Shown piece after piece: positions 1 to 10,009 of a stretch of 64,000 bases of DNA. This stretch comes from Notospermus geniculatus (taxonomy: Eukaryota > Nemertea > Pilidiophora > Heteronemertea > Lineidae): positions 2,548 to 66,547 of the forward strand of contig NMRB01000122.1 of NCBI GenBank assembly GCA_002633025.1, written 5' to 3'. The position numbers and the translations under genes were made by a program. The notes beneath the pieces were generated by a model that saw only the letters and a list, made by a program, of their open reading frames with translations, ran no database searches and had not been told where the DNA came from. Each line of letters starts with the position of its first letter. The stretch's first letter is position 1.

Positions 1-85
1 CCCCCCCCCCGCCACCCTTTACCCCCGGCCCACAAAATTTCTCACACCCAGGATGGATGCTGTATGGATACCTGATGGGGTTAGA

Positions 86-330
86 GGACAATTCATCCCC
101 GGACAATTCGTCCCTGGACAATAGTCCCCAGACAATTTGTCCTCCAGGACAATTCGTCCCCAGACAATTCATCCCATAGGACATTTTCTTCCCTGGACAA
201 TTCGTCCTTGGAAAATAGTCCCCAGGCAATTTGTCCCCAGACAGTTCATCCCATAGGACATTTCATCCCTGGACAGTTTATCCCTGGACAATTTGTCCCC
301 GGACAATTTGTCCCCGGACAATACAGGATA
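86..330. repeat. Array of short palindromic GGACAATTYGTCC units
   Basis: About 15 imperfect units of 14-17 bp. The best unit, GGACAATTTGTCC, is itself a perfect palindrome around a central T, joined by CCC or CCA spacers. Units vary at one or two positions (attcatccc, aatagtccc). The array resumes at 551 beyond a foldback element, and a relative with GGAAAATTCATCCCC units lies at 1106-1233. No gene is seen here. Confidence 0.85.
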
Positions 331-550
331 TTCCTCTAAAAGAGTGCAGCACCTGACGGGACAGCGTCCAAGACGTCCCGCACGTCATTCATGATGTTTT
401 GAGGCGAGACCAAAAAAATCAGATTGTTTCACGACGTCATGATCGCTGAAACAACCGGATTTTTTTTCGAGTCACGTCATGTGTTCAGAAATGACGTGTG
501 GGATGTCATGACGCTGTCCCGTCAGGTGCTGCGCTCTTTTGGAGTGGAGT
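331..550. mobile_element. Foldback MITE inserted in the GGACAATTTGTCC array
   Basis: The two ends are inverted copies. AAAGAGTGCAGCACCTGACG at the left matches the reverse complement of the right end with one mismatch. Pairing continues for about 60 bp per arm through ACAGCGTC and CACGTCATT, leaving a loop of roughly 80 bp. The palindromic array runs on both sides, so the element appears to have inserted into it. There is no coding capacity and the family is not recognised. Confidence 0.8.
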
Positions 551-612
551 CTATTCATCCCCATGGACAATTTGTCCCCAGACAATTTGTCCCCAAGGAC
601 AATTTGTTGATT
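551..612. repeat. Continuation of the GGACAATTTGTCC array
   Basis: Four units of the same palindromic repeat seen at 86-330 continue directly beyond the foldback element, ending at a run of ggacaatttgttgat. Confidence 0.75.
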
Positions 613-700
613 AGGATCCAATGCTTGTATCAAATAAAAGTTGAAAATACAGTGTCACTGTCATTTTCATCATTCGCCGTGTGTCATCTGTTTATTTACT

Positions 701-736
701 TCTAATTTCTCTGAACCTTTATCTTTTCAGGTGAGT
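701..736 (+). promoter_or_regulatory. Candidate recursive splice site (zero-length exon)
   Basis: A branch-point-like TTCTAATTT is followed by a pyrimidine-rich stretch, then ATCTTTTCAG (721-730) directly followed by GTGAGT (731-736). A complete 3' splice site abutting a complete 5' splice site is the signature of ratchet-type recursive splice sites in long introns of flies and vertebrates. The sequence shows the motif; its use in splicing is inferred. The surrounding 613-802 has no repeat I recognise. Confidence 0.5.
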
Positions 737-802
737 CATCTTCAAGTTTTTGAAACAACGCTGGTGGTCAGGTCTGTGGAAGTCCAGTAACTATCACAGT
801 AT

Positions 803-1035
803 TAAAGCGGGTAGCACACCAGGCAATAATGCGAGCGATCTGTTGCCACTGAGCAAAATCAGCTGTTGACGCCAGGTGTGCGTTGGACAGGGATGCGTGG
901 AATCTTCTCGCCAGCGATGCTCGCCCAATATCAAACAATACCAAAATCGATATCACCTAGTCTGCGGTGGCTGGTGATAAAATTGGTGGTGTTCAGATCG
1001 ATTGCGATACCTTGCCTGGTGTGCTTCCCGCTTTA
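803..1035. mobile_element. MITE G, complete copy
   Basis: Terminal inverted repeats of about 40 bp: TAAAGCGGGTAGCACACCAG at the left and its imperfect complement ending in GCTTTA at the right. The interior carries the family signature GGATGCGTGGAATCTTCTCG and GATATC-rich motifs. Other full, truncated or nested copies lie at 3535, 10304, 11868, 44276, 51031 and 59641. There is no open frame of note. A target duplication is not clear. Confidence 0.85.
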
Positions 1036-1105
1036 GTTAAATTTGAAATAAACTTATAAGCCTTGGTAATTTTCCTTCTGATAAGGATGTGGCAGCTGTG
1101 TTACA

Positions 1106-1233
1106 GGAAAATTCATCCCCAGAAAATTTGTCGCTCGAAAAATTCGTCCCGGATAATTCTTCCCCAAGGAAAATTCATCCCCAGGGAAAATTCATCCCCA
1201 GGGAAAAAATTCATCCCCAGAAAATTCATCCCG
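1106..1233. repeat. GGAAAATTCATCCCC degenerate short repeats
   Basis: Eight or so 15-17 bp units, related to the GGACAATTCGTCC array at 86-330 but with C replaced by A, so the palindrome is mostly lost. Two overlapping open frames through it (1063-1352) have proline/histidine/serine-rich translations that reflect the repeat only. Confidence 0.75.
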
Positions 1234-1949
1234 ATCTCAAAATTTCAAGTCATAATGTGTTACCTATTTTACCATTCTCCATTTCATGTGTAATTGTGCT
1301 CGCTGCCAAATTACATCAAATGACATTAACTATACCAGTCATTGATATGTGAATTTTTCATTTGGATTGACTGACTTTTCAAAAGATCATCAACACACGG
1401 GACTAATAACCCATTCGTGGGCAAGATCACCATTCCTGCACTGAATGCACTGAGGAGATGTCTGTGTTCATTCATGCATGATATATCTTCTGGGCTAATT
1501 TTAGTTAGAAAGTGCTTTGTTGACTTTCTAACAGTTATTTTCTTGTGGCTTTTGATACCAAGTCATACAATACAGGATATCTGGTGTATATCCACAGGTG
1601 TTAACTTATTTTCTGGGCTATAAAATGCGGTTGAATATAAATACGGAATATAAGCTTTCAGCAAGTTGAGAATACTATTGTACCGTACATGTTGAACCGG
1701 TATATTTTTCCCCAAGCAGAGCTATTCTCTATATAATTCTTCTGTGTTCAGGGAATTTCTTTTAGATGATCCTACGGCAATATCCAATGAAAACAAAATC
1801 AGTGGTCTTAAGCTGCAAGTCCCTGGTTGAGGGCTACACCAATTTGCTGTACCGGTAACTGAAGTTCCTGGTTCGCCTGGGAATCTAGGTCTGACAGAAA
1901 AGGTTTCCTGAACAATGGCGAGGCTGTTGTGCTCATATTTTGGGATTTT
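1234..1949. other. No feature recognised
   Basis: AT-rich single-copy-looking sequence. I see no gene, SINE or inverted repeat here. The longest frame (1417-1623, 68 codons) has no recognisable domain and no splice context that would support it. Confidence 0.5.
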
Positions 1950-2298
1950 TAGCTCACCGTGGTGAGCTTATACAATGGTTGTGCGTCCGTCGTCCGTCGT
2001 CGTCCGTCGTCGTCCGTCGTCGTCGTCGTCGTCGTTGTCCGTTAGCAGGGCACGTTTCGTAACCGCTGAAGCTATTGATCTGAAACTTGGTACATATATA
2101 CCCCTAGGTCAGATGACCCACCACACCAAGTTTCGGTCCGATTCGACTATCAGTTTGGCCACCAGGTGGCGGAAACCAAAAACACAAAAAGTGCAATAAC
2201 TCCTGAACTAATGACTAGATCATCTCCAAATTTTTATCGTAGGTGTAGCTAATAAGGATACATAACATATATAACGGGTTTTTGATTTGACCTACTTT
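1950..2298 (+). mobile_element. HINE (Helentron-like), 5' part, subfamily AGCTCACC
   Basis: The element begins T|TAGCTCACC with a hairpin (AGCTCACCGTGGTGAGCT). A GTCGTCCGTCGTC microsatellite follows at 1984-2040, then the family core: a CTCF-like GGCCACCAGGTGGCGG near 2157, AAAAACACAAAAAGTGC, ATTTTTATCGTAGGTGTAGC, and ACATAACATAT followed by CGGGTTTTTGATTTGACC. It is cut by an N at 2299. Architecture and relatives (4720, 24291, 34150, 47201) support a non-autonomous rolling-circle element; the Helentron assignment is inferred. Confidence 0.7.
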
Positions 2299-3032
2299 NG
2301 ATCGTAACGATGATTCTGGTCAGCCAGTCTGACTAATTAACAGAAATAAGCTGATGATGGACACAATGAGAGGCTCAAATTGGGTGTTTTGTTCAATACC
2401 CTATTGATTTCATTGCAAGCTTTACTTTATATTAATCATTTTTGGGCCAAGTTATCTGGTGAGTTTGACTCTGACATTTTGAAGAAATCTCAAGAGCGGC
2501 TCTGAGCCAATCAGAAAATACCTTGGTTTAATATGGTGTAATGGGCGGGAAATTTGAATTCACTTGTGGAGTCTATCATTTCTTTGCAAAGAAATGATTG
2601 GAATGACAGCAAAACATGAAGTATATTTTGTGGCTGTGGTGCCCTCAGTGCCTTCTTCAGAATGGCCTTGTGCCCCTGGGTGTGGCCTTGGTGCCCCTAA
2701 AATTCAGAAAGTTTCCAAGGCCAAAGTGGCAGTGCCCAAATGGAGGTCTAATTTAAGGCCTGTAGATGGAAGTCATCTACTCCCAGAATATTAGACTCAG
2801 GAAGTCAGCCATAGATATTTCCAATGATTCAACAATACCGGTAGTGATTTTGTATCAAATATTGTCGTTCACTTAGAAACACTAACGAAACACAAGAGTT
2901 TGTCCCAAAACTTTATTTCGAATACGGACTCCACCATTTTTGTTTTGGACTCATAAAATCAAGGGCCTTGAAATAAAAATGAGTCCAAAGAAAGTGGTGG
3001 GACTCAGAGCAAAAAATCCTTAATCACAACCC
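2299..3032. other. Single N, then unrecognised sequence
   Basis: An ambiguous base at 2299 interrupts the HINE core. The following 730 bp show no element I can name. The matching 3' part of a HINE appears at 3033, so this stretch may be an insertion or a mis-joined contig. A short frame at 2564-2794 looks like chance. Confidence 0.4.
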
Positions 3033-3210
3033 TGTGTGCATGTGAAGTTCTGGCCCCAATCGGACATCCAATATGGTCGCCAGGTGGCATAAACCCAAAA
3101 TTCATCCAAGTCCTACACGGGAATGACTTGACCCAGATTGCTCATCCTCCCTCTGTCATTAGACTATTTTGTCCAACCCGGTGAGCACATGGTCCATGGA
3201 CCATTTCATT
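3033..3210 (+). mobile_element. HINE 3' part, subfamily AGCTCACC
   Basis: Contains one core unit (CATGTGAAGTTCTGG, CGGACATCCAATATGG, CGCCAGGTGGCATAA) and the subfamily 3' end. That end has the subterminal inverted repeat GGTGAGC, then the perfect hairpin ATGGTCCATGGACCAT and TTTCATT. The same end is seen at 5232-5260 and 38088-38120. It is probably the other half of the element starting at 1950. Confidence 0.65.
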
Positions 3211-3330
3211 CTGAAACTAATGCAGAGTTCGAGAATTTGACAAAATAAATGCATCTTTTGCATCGAGGCCAATTACACGACCTGAACCTACATGTATTAT
3301 CAACGTGATGTCTCAAAAACTGCACTAGTG

Positions 3331-3538
3331 TTAACCGTTAACTGGGTAGGACGTCATATTACGTCAAATAGCTTGCATAAGTCATAATTGTACCGGTATG
3401 CCGTGCAAGGAAATGGCGCTTCACAGTGCGTAGGACGTTATATTACATCTGGAACCTTGTGTGTCAAATGCTTTTTTTGGCCAATTTCTTTTAATAGAGA
3501 AAAATTAGAACTAAAAAAATTAACAGTTAATGGGTTAA
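3331..3538. mobile_element. TTAA-flanked MITE (piggyBac-like)
   Basis: Left end TTAACCGTTAACTGGGTA and right end TTAACAGTTAATGGGTTAA are inverted relatives, bounded by TTAA on both sides. The interior holds two TAGGACGT...ATATTAC repeats. piggyBac-type elements target TTAA. The right end abuts MITE G. No transposase is seen. Confidence 0.55.
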
Positions 3539-3721
3539 AGCCAGCACAGGCAATATCGCAAGCAATCAACATTGGACAGCGATGCGTGGAATCTTCTCGC
3601 CAGCGATGCTCGCTCAATATCAAACAGTACCAAAACCAATATGGCCTAGTCTGCAGTGGCTGGTGAGAAGATCAGTGGTGATCAGATCGCTTGCGATATC
3701 GCTGGGTGTTCTGCTGGCTTT
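3535..3721. mobile_element. MITE G, shortened copy
   Basis: Left TAAAGCCAGCACAGGCAATATCGC and right GCGATATCGCTGGGTGTTCTGCTGGCTTT are inverted. The interior carries GATGCGTGGAATCTTCTCGC as in the copy at 803. About 45 bp near the left arm is missing relative to that copy. Confidence 0.8.
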
Positions 3722-3927
3722 CGATCTGGTTGATGTGACAGTACCCAAGTGAAGCCAGCGAATGCCAGCATTTGCTGCTAGCAAATGCGATCAAAAATTG
3801 ATGATTTGCTGTTTGTTGACAGCTGTGTTGATTATCTCAAGGAAGAAAACTACAATGTTGTTGTAAGAATTAACTTGTTCATTCGCCATTTGTCTCTCAG
3901 ATTCTCCCAGCATTTCTGAAACAAATT

Positions 3928-4356
3928 TTAACACATTCACTGCCAGCTACGAGTATACTCGTAGTCACAGATCTCCTCCCCATTGCCAGCTACGAGTATA
4001 CATGTAGTAGGGCTAATGCATATTAATGTTGATAAGCTTGGCAATGATGAAGAGCATTCCAATGATGATACTGGCAGTGGGGATTGACCAGATGTATGGG
4101 AACACGCTAGAGGGCGTACAGCTATGACTCCTAGTTAATGGCAATATGAAATAACTTGAAATAGGCCTGGGGCGACCGCCACGAAACTACGCTAGCACTA
4201 ACAGGGCCTAACAGAGAAATTCTGTAATGGTAAAAACCATTGCATACCTCTCTGTTAGGCACTGTTAGCGCTATCGGAGTTTCATGGCGGCCTGCCCTGG
4301 TAGTCATGGCAGTGGTGGATAAAATGATATTTTAGCCATGGCAGTCAACGTGTTAA
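3928..4356. mobile_element. TTAA MITE with nested foldback element
   Basis: TTAACACATTCACTGCCA at the left pairs with TGGCAGTCAACGTGTTAA at the right. TTAA lies at 3928-3931 and 4353-4356, the expected piggyBac-type target duplication. Inside the left end, AGCTACGAGTATAC occurs twice. A separate foldback element is inserted at 4163-4302. No coding capacity. Confidence 0.7.
4163..4302. mobile_element. Foldback MITE nested in TTAA MITE
   Basis: The arms of about 50 bp pair well: GCTAGCACTAACAGGGCCTA on the left against the complement of TAGGCACTGTTAGCGCTATC on the right, then CCTAACAGAG with CTCTGTTAGG, closed by a short loop. The hairpin is almost the whole element. The family is not recognised. 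Confidence 0.75.
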
Positions 4357-4719
4357 AGTCCCCGTGTACTGCTGCAAAGTTCAACCAAACTCATGTTTTC
4401 AAAAATGTGACAAGATTATGTTGTCGTCTCGCATGACAGATTCACCTGGAGCTAGGGGTGTTTTTGAATTTGGCTGACATGTGATAGGCGTCGTGTATCA
4501 ATTTTGATGCAAATGCGGTCTCGCTTTCAAAAAAGTGAAATGCACAATGCCAGATGTGTTCTTTTGTATAGTATGACACTTCACGTCCTGCAGATTGCTG
4601 TGGTGTTGTAACTAGAGGTAAAGGAAAGGATTCCAGGGGGAATAATTCCTATAGCTGTCTCTCTCTATATACTCCTGTTTTGTGGTGAATGAATAACCAC
4701 TTCTTTTTTTAGCTCACCT

Positions 4720-5260
4720 GGGTGAGCATATATCATACTGATATGTCTAGTTTCATCACCGCCGTCGTCGAGGAGCCTGATAGCCTAGTGGTTATCACGT
4801 ACGCTTAGCATGTGGCAGGTCACGCGTTCGAGTCAAGCCCATTTCATTACGCATGGGACAGTAAGCCGTGGTGCCTTGTACCTTGTGTCTTTGTAAGGGA
4901 AAGTAAAAGACCCCATCCAAGTGAGCAACATGAGTAGCTTGAGATGGCCTCCTCCGTACTTACCAGGCCAATAATGCCATAGCGTCAGCCCTGACGGAAA
5001 ATGAAATACAAATACAAATACCGCCGTTGTCGTTCCATAATACATGTAAGACACCTTTGTAAACAATTTGAGATATTGACTCCAACTTTACGCATATGTA
5101 CCTCAGGGTCACAGCTCTAAATCTCATTGTAGTTTCTGCCACCAGGGGGGCCAGAACTGAAAACATTTGGAATTGCAGTTAATTCTAGTCAGTCTGATCG
5201 TCAAATATTTACGATGGGAAAATATAATCTAGGTGAGCACATGGTCCCTTACCATTTCAT
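4720..5260 (+). mobile_element. HINE, subfamily AGCTCACC, complete but SINE-interrupted
   Basis: Starts T|TAGCTCACCTGGGTGAGCATA and ends GGTGAGCACATGGTCCCTTACCATTTCAT, giving a subterminal inverted repeat (AGCTCACC / GGTGAGC) and a 3' hairpin. The core retains GCCACCAGGGGGGCC (5135-5151), a CTCF-like motif. A SINE-1 lies inside the CGTC-rich segment (4771-5020). Without it the element is about 280 bp. Confidence 0.7.
4771..5020 (+). mobile_element. SINE-1, full length with target-site duplication
   Basis: tRNA-Val-like head with A-box-like TAGCCTAGTGG and B-box-like GTTCGAGTC. The SINE-1 body (ATGGGACAGTAAGCCGTGG, GGGAAAGTAAAAGACCCCAT, GAGTAGCTTGAGATGGCC, CTTACC, GGCCAATAATGC, CCCTGACGG) and an AATACAAATAC tail follow. 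It is flanked by CCGCCGTCGTCG (4759-4770) and CCGCCGTTGTCG (5021-5032), a 12-bp duplication with one mismatch. Retrotransposition machinery would come from a partner LINE not in this window. Confidence 0.9.
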
Positions 5261-5937
5261 TATACTTTATTGTGTTATTTCCTTGCACCACCTAGCAGTT
5301 ATCGTCATCATGCATGCAGGCCTACTTAAGCCCTTCGGCAGTGAGACGTGGAATTTGTAAAAAATGGTGATATTCAAGAACAAATTATAACTACTATCAT
5401 GTTCAACACCGAAATCCACTTGTGAAATGAGTATCCATTACTATAACTCTCATTTTCTTGTAGTCCCTCGGGGTCGCGCTACAAATTACGCAATTACTTT
5501 TGAAATATGGCTGGTCTTCCGAAATTTTATGTCCTCGCTTGCAATTTACACGAAATGCGTCTGAGCCGTGGAAAATGAAAAATATGCTCCCATGTTGGCC
5601 ATTAATTTTATGTAAGTGTTACTGTGTGAAAATTTGCAGCACCTTGTTCCGCATCCATATCGCCCGATAAAATTTCTACCACCATTCATTTATGCAAATC
5701 AAGTAGAACTGATAGAATTTTAGATGCCCGGCCCGGCTTTGGTTCCAATTTACAATTGATGTGTCGCAATAAAATAATTTTTGCCATGAAACTGCATGTT
5801 TCAAGAGTCCATGAATAAGGGAGTATAAATATTTCATACTCAGCTTGTCCGTGGACTAACTTCAATCTGTCGGATCAGTAGGGCTCCTCCGTGGCGCGAT
5901 AAGAATGCCACAACCCATTATACATGTACAAGAGAAC
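5261..5937. other. No feature recognised
   Basis: Unique-looking, AT-rich. I see no inverted repeat, SINE or exon candidate that I would support. Confidence 0.45.
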
Positions 5938-6117
5938 CAGTAGAACCTCTCTATTAAGGACACCTTCGGGACTGACAAATGCTGTCCTTAATTGAGAGGT
6001 GTCCTGATTATTTAGAGGTTAAAATGAATAGAAATGACCAATTTGGGACTGAACTTTGGTGTCCTCAATAGAGAGGTGTCCTCCTGACAGAGGTGTCCAT
6101 TAAGGGAGGTTCCACTG
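5938..6117. mobile_element. MITE P (TA-type), complete copy
   Basis: Ends CAGTAGAACCTC and GAGGTTCCACTG are inverted repeats. The interior reads TTAAGGACACCTTCGGGACT, GTCCTTAATTGAGAGGTGTC, and near the 3' end GGTGTCCTCCTGACAGAGG. The second copy at 61707-61884 is flanked by TA, as for Tc1/mariner-type elements. The 3' 41 bp of this family is the evident source of the satellite at 7747-8520. Confidence 0.85.
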
Positions 6118-6131
6118 TATAGGCGTTTGAA

Positions 6132-6400
6132 GAGTCAGAGTGGCGCAATGGAAACATTGGTGCACTGTCACCTCCGAGGACCAGGTTCGATTCCTGGTTG
6201 GAACGGTTCCTCAAGTGACAGAGAGGGTGACTCTCTCTGACAGCATAGGTTTCCTCCGCTGATCCGGTTTCCTCCATTCAACATAACATAAAAAGTCGCT
6301 GAATATTGTCTAGATATCCAACAGAGAGCACAAAAAAACGACATACAAAGTGGTAAGATAAGTAAAGTCATCTCCGAATTTTGCAAATTTTCGACCCCGG
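6132..6400 (+). mobile_element. SINE-6, tRNA-like head plus conserved tail
   Basis: The head has A-box-like GTGGCGCAATGG and B-box-like GGTTCGATTCC with a closing CCAGG...CCTGG stem. The tail (GATATCCAACAGAGAGCAC, ACGACATACAAA, GTCATCTCCGAATTTTGC, AATTTTCGACCCC) recurs at 23118-23205 without the head, which defines the family. The tRNA isotype is unclear. Confidence 0.65.
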
Positions 6401-6885
6401 TAGCCTAAAGAGCCAATTATTAGCCAACATAGCGATCATGGTTCTCGACTGAATAAATAAAAAAAAGAGGACTTATTCTGGCCCGGAAACGTGTTTTAAA
6501 CCATCAAATTCTTATATGCACACACAATGTACATGCACGTACTTGTACACAGTATGTGTACATTTCTTGTTTATGATTTAACTTTTCTAATTCCTGTGCG
6601 CGACTTACGGTCTCCTGGGCTCAAAAATTGATTCGTTGGAAACATTTACGAAGGATTTGGCGAGCTGTTTGGCATTACGTAGGCGTGCAGTTGGTAGAAT
6701 TCTTATTTAATAACCATGGTTTATTGAAATCGACATCATCAGTCAGCATGTTGGATATTGCTGCGGACTGTATCATATTCCTGTCTTGTGTATTTTTCGG
6801 TTTTATTGGATTTGGAAACTTGTTCTAATAGGGCAAGCCCCACGCTCGGTTTTGCTATTAGGCTGTACATCATTCGTTGAGAGCA
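6401..6885. other. No feature recognised
   Basis: AT-rich with TGTACATG/ACATGTAC motifs at 6527-6560. No supported gene or repeat. Confidence 0.45.
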
Positions 6886-7160
6886 GAGCCTTAATAGCCT
6901 AGTGGTTATAACGTCCATGTAGCAAGCAGCAGGTCCCGGGTTCAAATCCCGGGCTTATGGGATTAATCATCCCTGGCTCTTCAGTCCGTCATACAGGACA
7001 GTAAGCCGTGGTGCGTTGTACCTTGTGCCTTTGCAAGGGCAAGTAAAAGACTCCATCCAAGTGAGGAACACGAGTAGCTTGAGATGGCCTCTTCCATACT
7101 TACCAGGGCCAATAATGCTATGGCTTCGGCCCTGATGGAAAAATCTGATAATATACAAAG
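6886..7160 (+). mobile_element. SINE-1, full length
   Basis: Head GAGCCTTAATAGCCTAGTGG with a B box CGGGTTCAAATCCCG that pairs well, followed by the complete SINE-1 body and a degraded tail ATAATATACAAAG. It is among the least decayed copies. No clear target duplication. Confidence 0.9.
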
Positions 7161-7746
7161 AGATTTTGTACACTTGCTCTGTGGTTTCAACCATAATGTG
7201 CTTTCAGCTTCTGTCTGCAATAAATATTCATTTCCAAAATATTTGGATCCCCCACCCCCACCCCCTCTGCTTTATCATGCATTGCAAAATTCATTATTCG
7301 ACTTTACAAAATTTGTCCATTAGGCGGAGACTACACCGTCCATCATGTCAGAAATGACCAGTCAAAACAACCATTCCTTAACATCTTTTTGAGTGCAATT
7401 GTAAAAAACGCAATAAACAAACCGAACCAGTCGGAGAATTTTTGCGCAATTTTCAAAGGGCACACCCATTGGGATTACTGTTTATCACCCGCCACTCAAT
7501 TAGTTGGAATGTTACTACGGGACTATTGTAGTGCGGAACAATAGCGCGATCATATTTCATAGCTAATGTTCTCATAGACTCCCATATAATGGCCAATTGG
7601 TCCTAGAAGCCATACAAATTGTGTTACTCTCGGAGCAAGAATCTCGGTTTGGTACCACGTTCATTTGATTCTGCGGTGTGGTCGCGATCCTTAGAGCTTT
7701 TGGTGCAAGACTGTTGACTCTGAAATTTTTTGCCATGGTAACAAGT
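7161..7746. other. No feature recognised
   Basis: Contains a C-rich run (CCCACCCCCACCCCC, about 7249-7265). Otherwise nothing I can support. Confidence 0.45.
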
Positions 7747-8520
7747 CTTCCTCTACCAGGATTTGGTGTCCTCCTGGTAGACGTGTCCTATTAGGAGATT
7801 CCACGGGTGTCCTCCTGGTAGAGGTGTCCCCTTAGGAGCCACCACAGGTGTTCTCCTGGTAAAGGTGTCCCTTAGACATGTTAGAAGATTCCACAGGTAT
7901 CCTCCTGGTAGAGGTGTCCACTTAGGAAATTCCATAGGTGTCCTTTTTATAGAGGTGTCCCCTTAGGAGATTCCACAGGTGTCTCCTGGTACAGGTGTCT
8001 CCTTAGGAGATTCCACAGGTGTCCTCCTGGTAGAGGTGTCTCCTTAGGAGATTCTACATATGTCCTCCTGGTGGAGGTGTCCCCTTAGGAGATTCCACAT
8101 GTATCCTCCTGGTAGAGGTGTCCACTTAGGAGATTCCACAGGTGTCCTTACAGAGGTGTCCTATTAGGAGATTCCACAGGTGTCCTCCTGAAAGAGGTGC
8201 CCCCTTATGAGATTCCTCAGGTGTCCTCCTGGTAGAGGTGTCCCCTTAGGAGATACCACAGGTGTCCTCCTGGTAGAGGTGTCCTATTAGGAGATTCCAC
8301 AGGTGTCCTCCTGGTAGAGGTGCCCCCTTAAGACATTCCACAGGTGTCCTCCTGGTAGAGGTGTCCCCTTAGGAGATACCACAGGTGTCCTCCTGGTAGA
8401 GGTGTCCTATTAGGAGATTCCACAGGTGTCCTCCTGGTAGAAGTGCCCCCTTAAGAGATTCCACAGGTGTCCTCCTGGTAGAGGTGTCCCCTTAGGAGAT
8501 TCCACAGGTGTCCTCCTGGC
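7747..8520. repeat. 41-bp satellite derived from MITE P end
   Basis: About 19 tandem units with consensus blocks GGTGTCCTCCTGGTAGAGG, TGTCCCCTTAGGAG and ATTCCACA. The unit matches the last 41 bp of MITE P at most positions. A 123-bp higher-order period of three 41-bp units is visible at 8221-8343 and 8344-8466, distinguished by CCCCTTAGGAGATACC, CTATTAGG and CCCCCTTAAGA variants. The block before 8221 follows the same order with one shortened unit. Confidence 0.9.
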
Positions 8521-9570
8521 CCCTTGGGGGTTCCAGCGTAATCCGTGCCAGACAAACCAGGTCCTTCAAGCTGATAATAAAAGGTGAACAGTTCGTATTT
8601 GAACCAGCTTACTTGAATGTCAAGTACGTGCTGAGCTGGTTGCCAACGTTGAAAATTAACATCCTTAAGCAATTTTAGAATGGTTTGGCTTTGGATGGCA
8701 GCGGTTCAGCTGATCATTAAGGGGTTGGTATGTCCTTCGTTGGTCACAAGGGCCCAAAATAACTTCAGCATTTTCTGTTCCTTGTGTGAAGCCCACTCTC
8801 ATACTCCAGCTTCTCCTGTTGGTGATGGTCGGCATTGCTGACCACACAACAGGCTGTTGATATCTTCAAATCGAAGTCCTGACACTGACACTTTTGATAT
8901 GATAATGTTGGAGGAGCTAGATCCCAGTGGCAAAGCCAGGTCTCTGTGACTTACAACTGCATTTTTGGTGTAAATTCAATGAAAATGTATCACGATTGGA
9001 AGTTAACAGAGTCTGGTAGTTTCAAAACACTGCTTGCTTTGTCAGCTTAATTTTGCTCATCAACAACATTCCTCTCGATGAGTGAACCAACCGCACTCAC
9101 CAAATTTTAGCGGTTTAATAATGCAATACAGACTTCTATCATTTGTCATTTGCATGGATGTTTTCCTGCAAGACTGATTTCCTTTGGAGACTTATGTCTC
9201 CCAAATTACCATCATTCCTTGATTCACTGCTCTCAGAACAAATGCAACAACGTTCTTCTGTTGGTTTCCACTTTTGTCTGTGAGGTCACATTTTCATCAA
9301 ATTTCCCGAAGGGGGAATCAATTTGTAGGCCTATTGTTGTGTGCCCATTGATGGCGTGCGGCAAAGAGAAATCTTAGTACGCAATCTCGAGATTGCCGCA
9401 CTGTACTGCCATATTGAGTCCTTTGAAGAAAATACGCAGGATTACTGCATGTTGGCTATGATCATACTGCCCACATGACACTGTCTAATGCCGATGTCGA
9501 TCTGTGTTGCCTTGGAATTGTGTTACACAAGGCTGGCTCTGATTCTGACTGCATTTACCTGCTGTAGTTA
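8521..9570. other. No feature recognised
   Basis: About 1 kb of mixed-composition sequence just after the satellite. I see no SINE, inverted repeat or convincing exon. Frames up to 75 codons are present and look random. Confidence 0.45.
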
Positions 9571-9690
9571 GCAGGGGCAGATCCAGGATTTCTGTAAAGG
9601 GGGCTCAGCACCCCATGCAAGTAATGAAAACATGACAAGCCGGGGTAGGGGGAAGCCCCGCCAGAAAATTTTCGAAAATGATATGCCAAA
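9571..9690 (+). mobile_element. Possible hAT-like element end
   Basis: AGCAGGGGCAGATCCAGGATTT followed by GGGGGCTCAGCACCCC resembles the 5' end of the element inserted at 51149 (CAGGGGCGGATTCAGGATTT). Only one end is identifiable, so the extent is uncertain. Confidence 0.35.
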
Positions 9691-9934
9691 TGTAAGTTAC
9701 GGCACGACCTGTTCCTTGCAAAGTGGATGTGATAACCACTTGGCAATCAAAGCTCCTTTGGCAACTGTCGTGACTATCTCAGCTATGACTATCTCAGTCA
9801 CGACTATCTCGTGCGTATCTCAGCACCTCAAAGTGGATCCACTTTCCTTTGGCCAACAATAAATTGCCCCGTATTGCCTTTTAAGTCACAACTGACTGTA
9901 CATTTAAGACTTTGCGATCGAGGTAAAGTGTAAC

Positions 9935-10009
9935 AATCGTGATTCATGAAAAATGAGCTGCGTCGAAAACACAATCGAGATTCATGAAAAATGAGCTGCG
10001 TCGAAAACA
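9935..10009. repeat. 38-bp direct duplication
   Basis: GATTCATGAAAAATGAGCTG and GCGTCGAAAACA occur twice in tandem with one mismatch, so this is a recent two-copy duplication. The flanking 9691-9934 holds a GACTATCTCAG triplet around 9770-9822, and 10010-10303 shows nothing I recognise. Confidence 0.8.
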
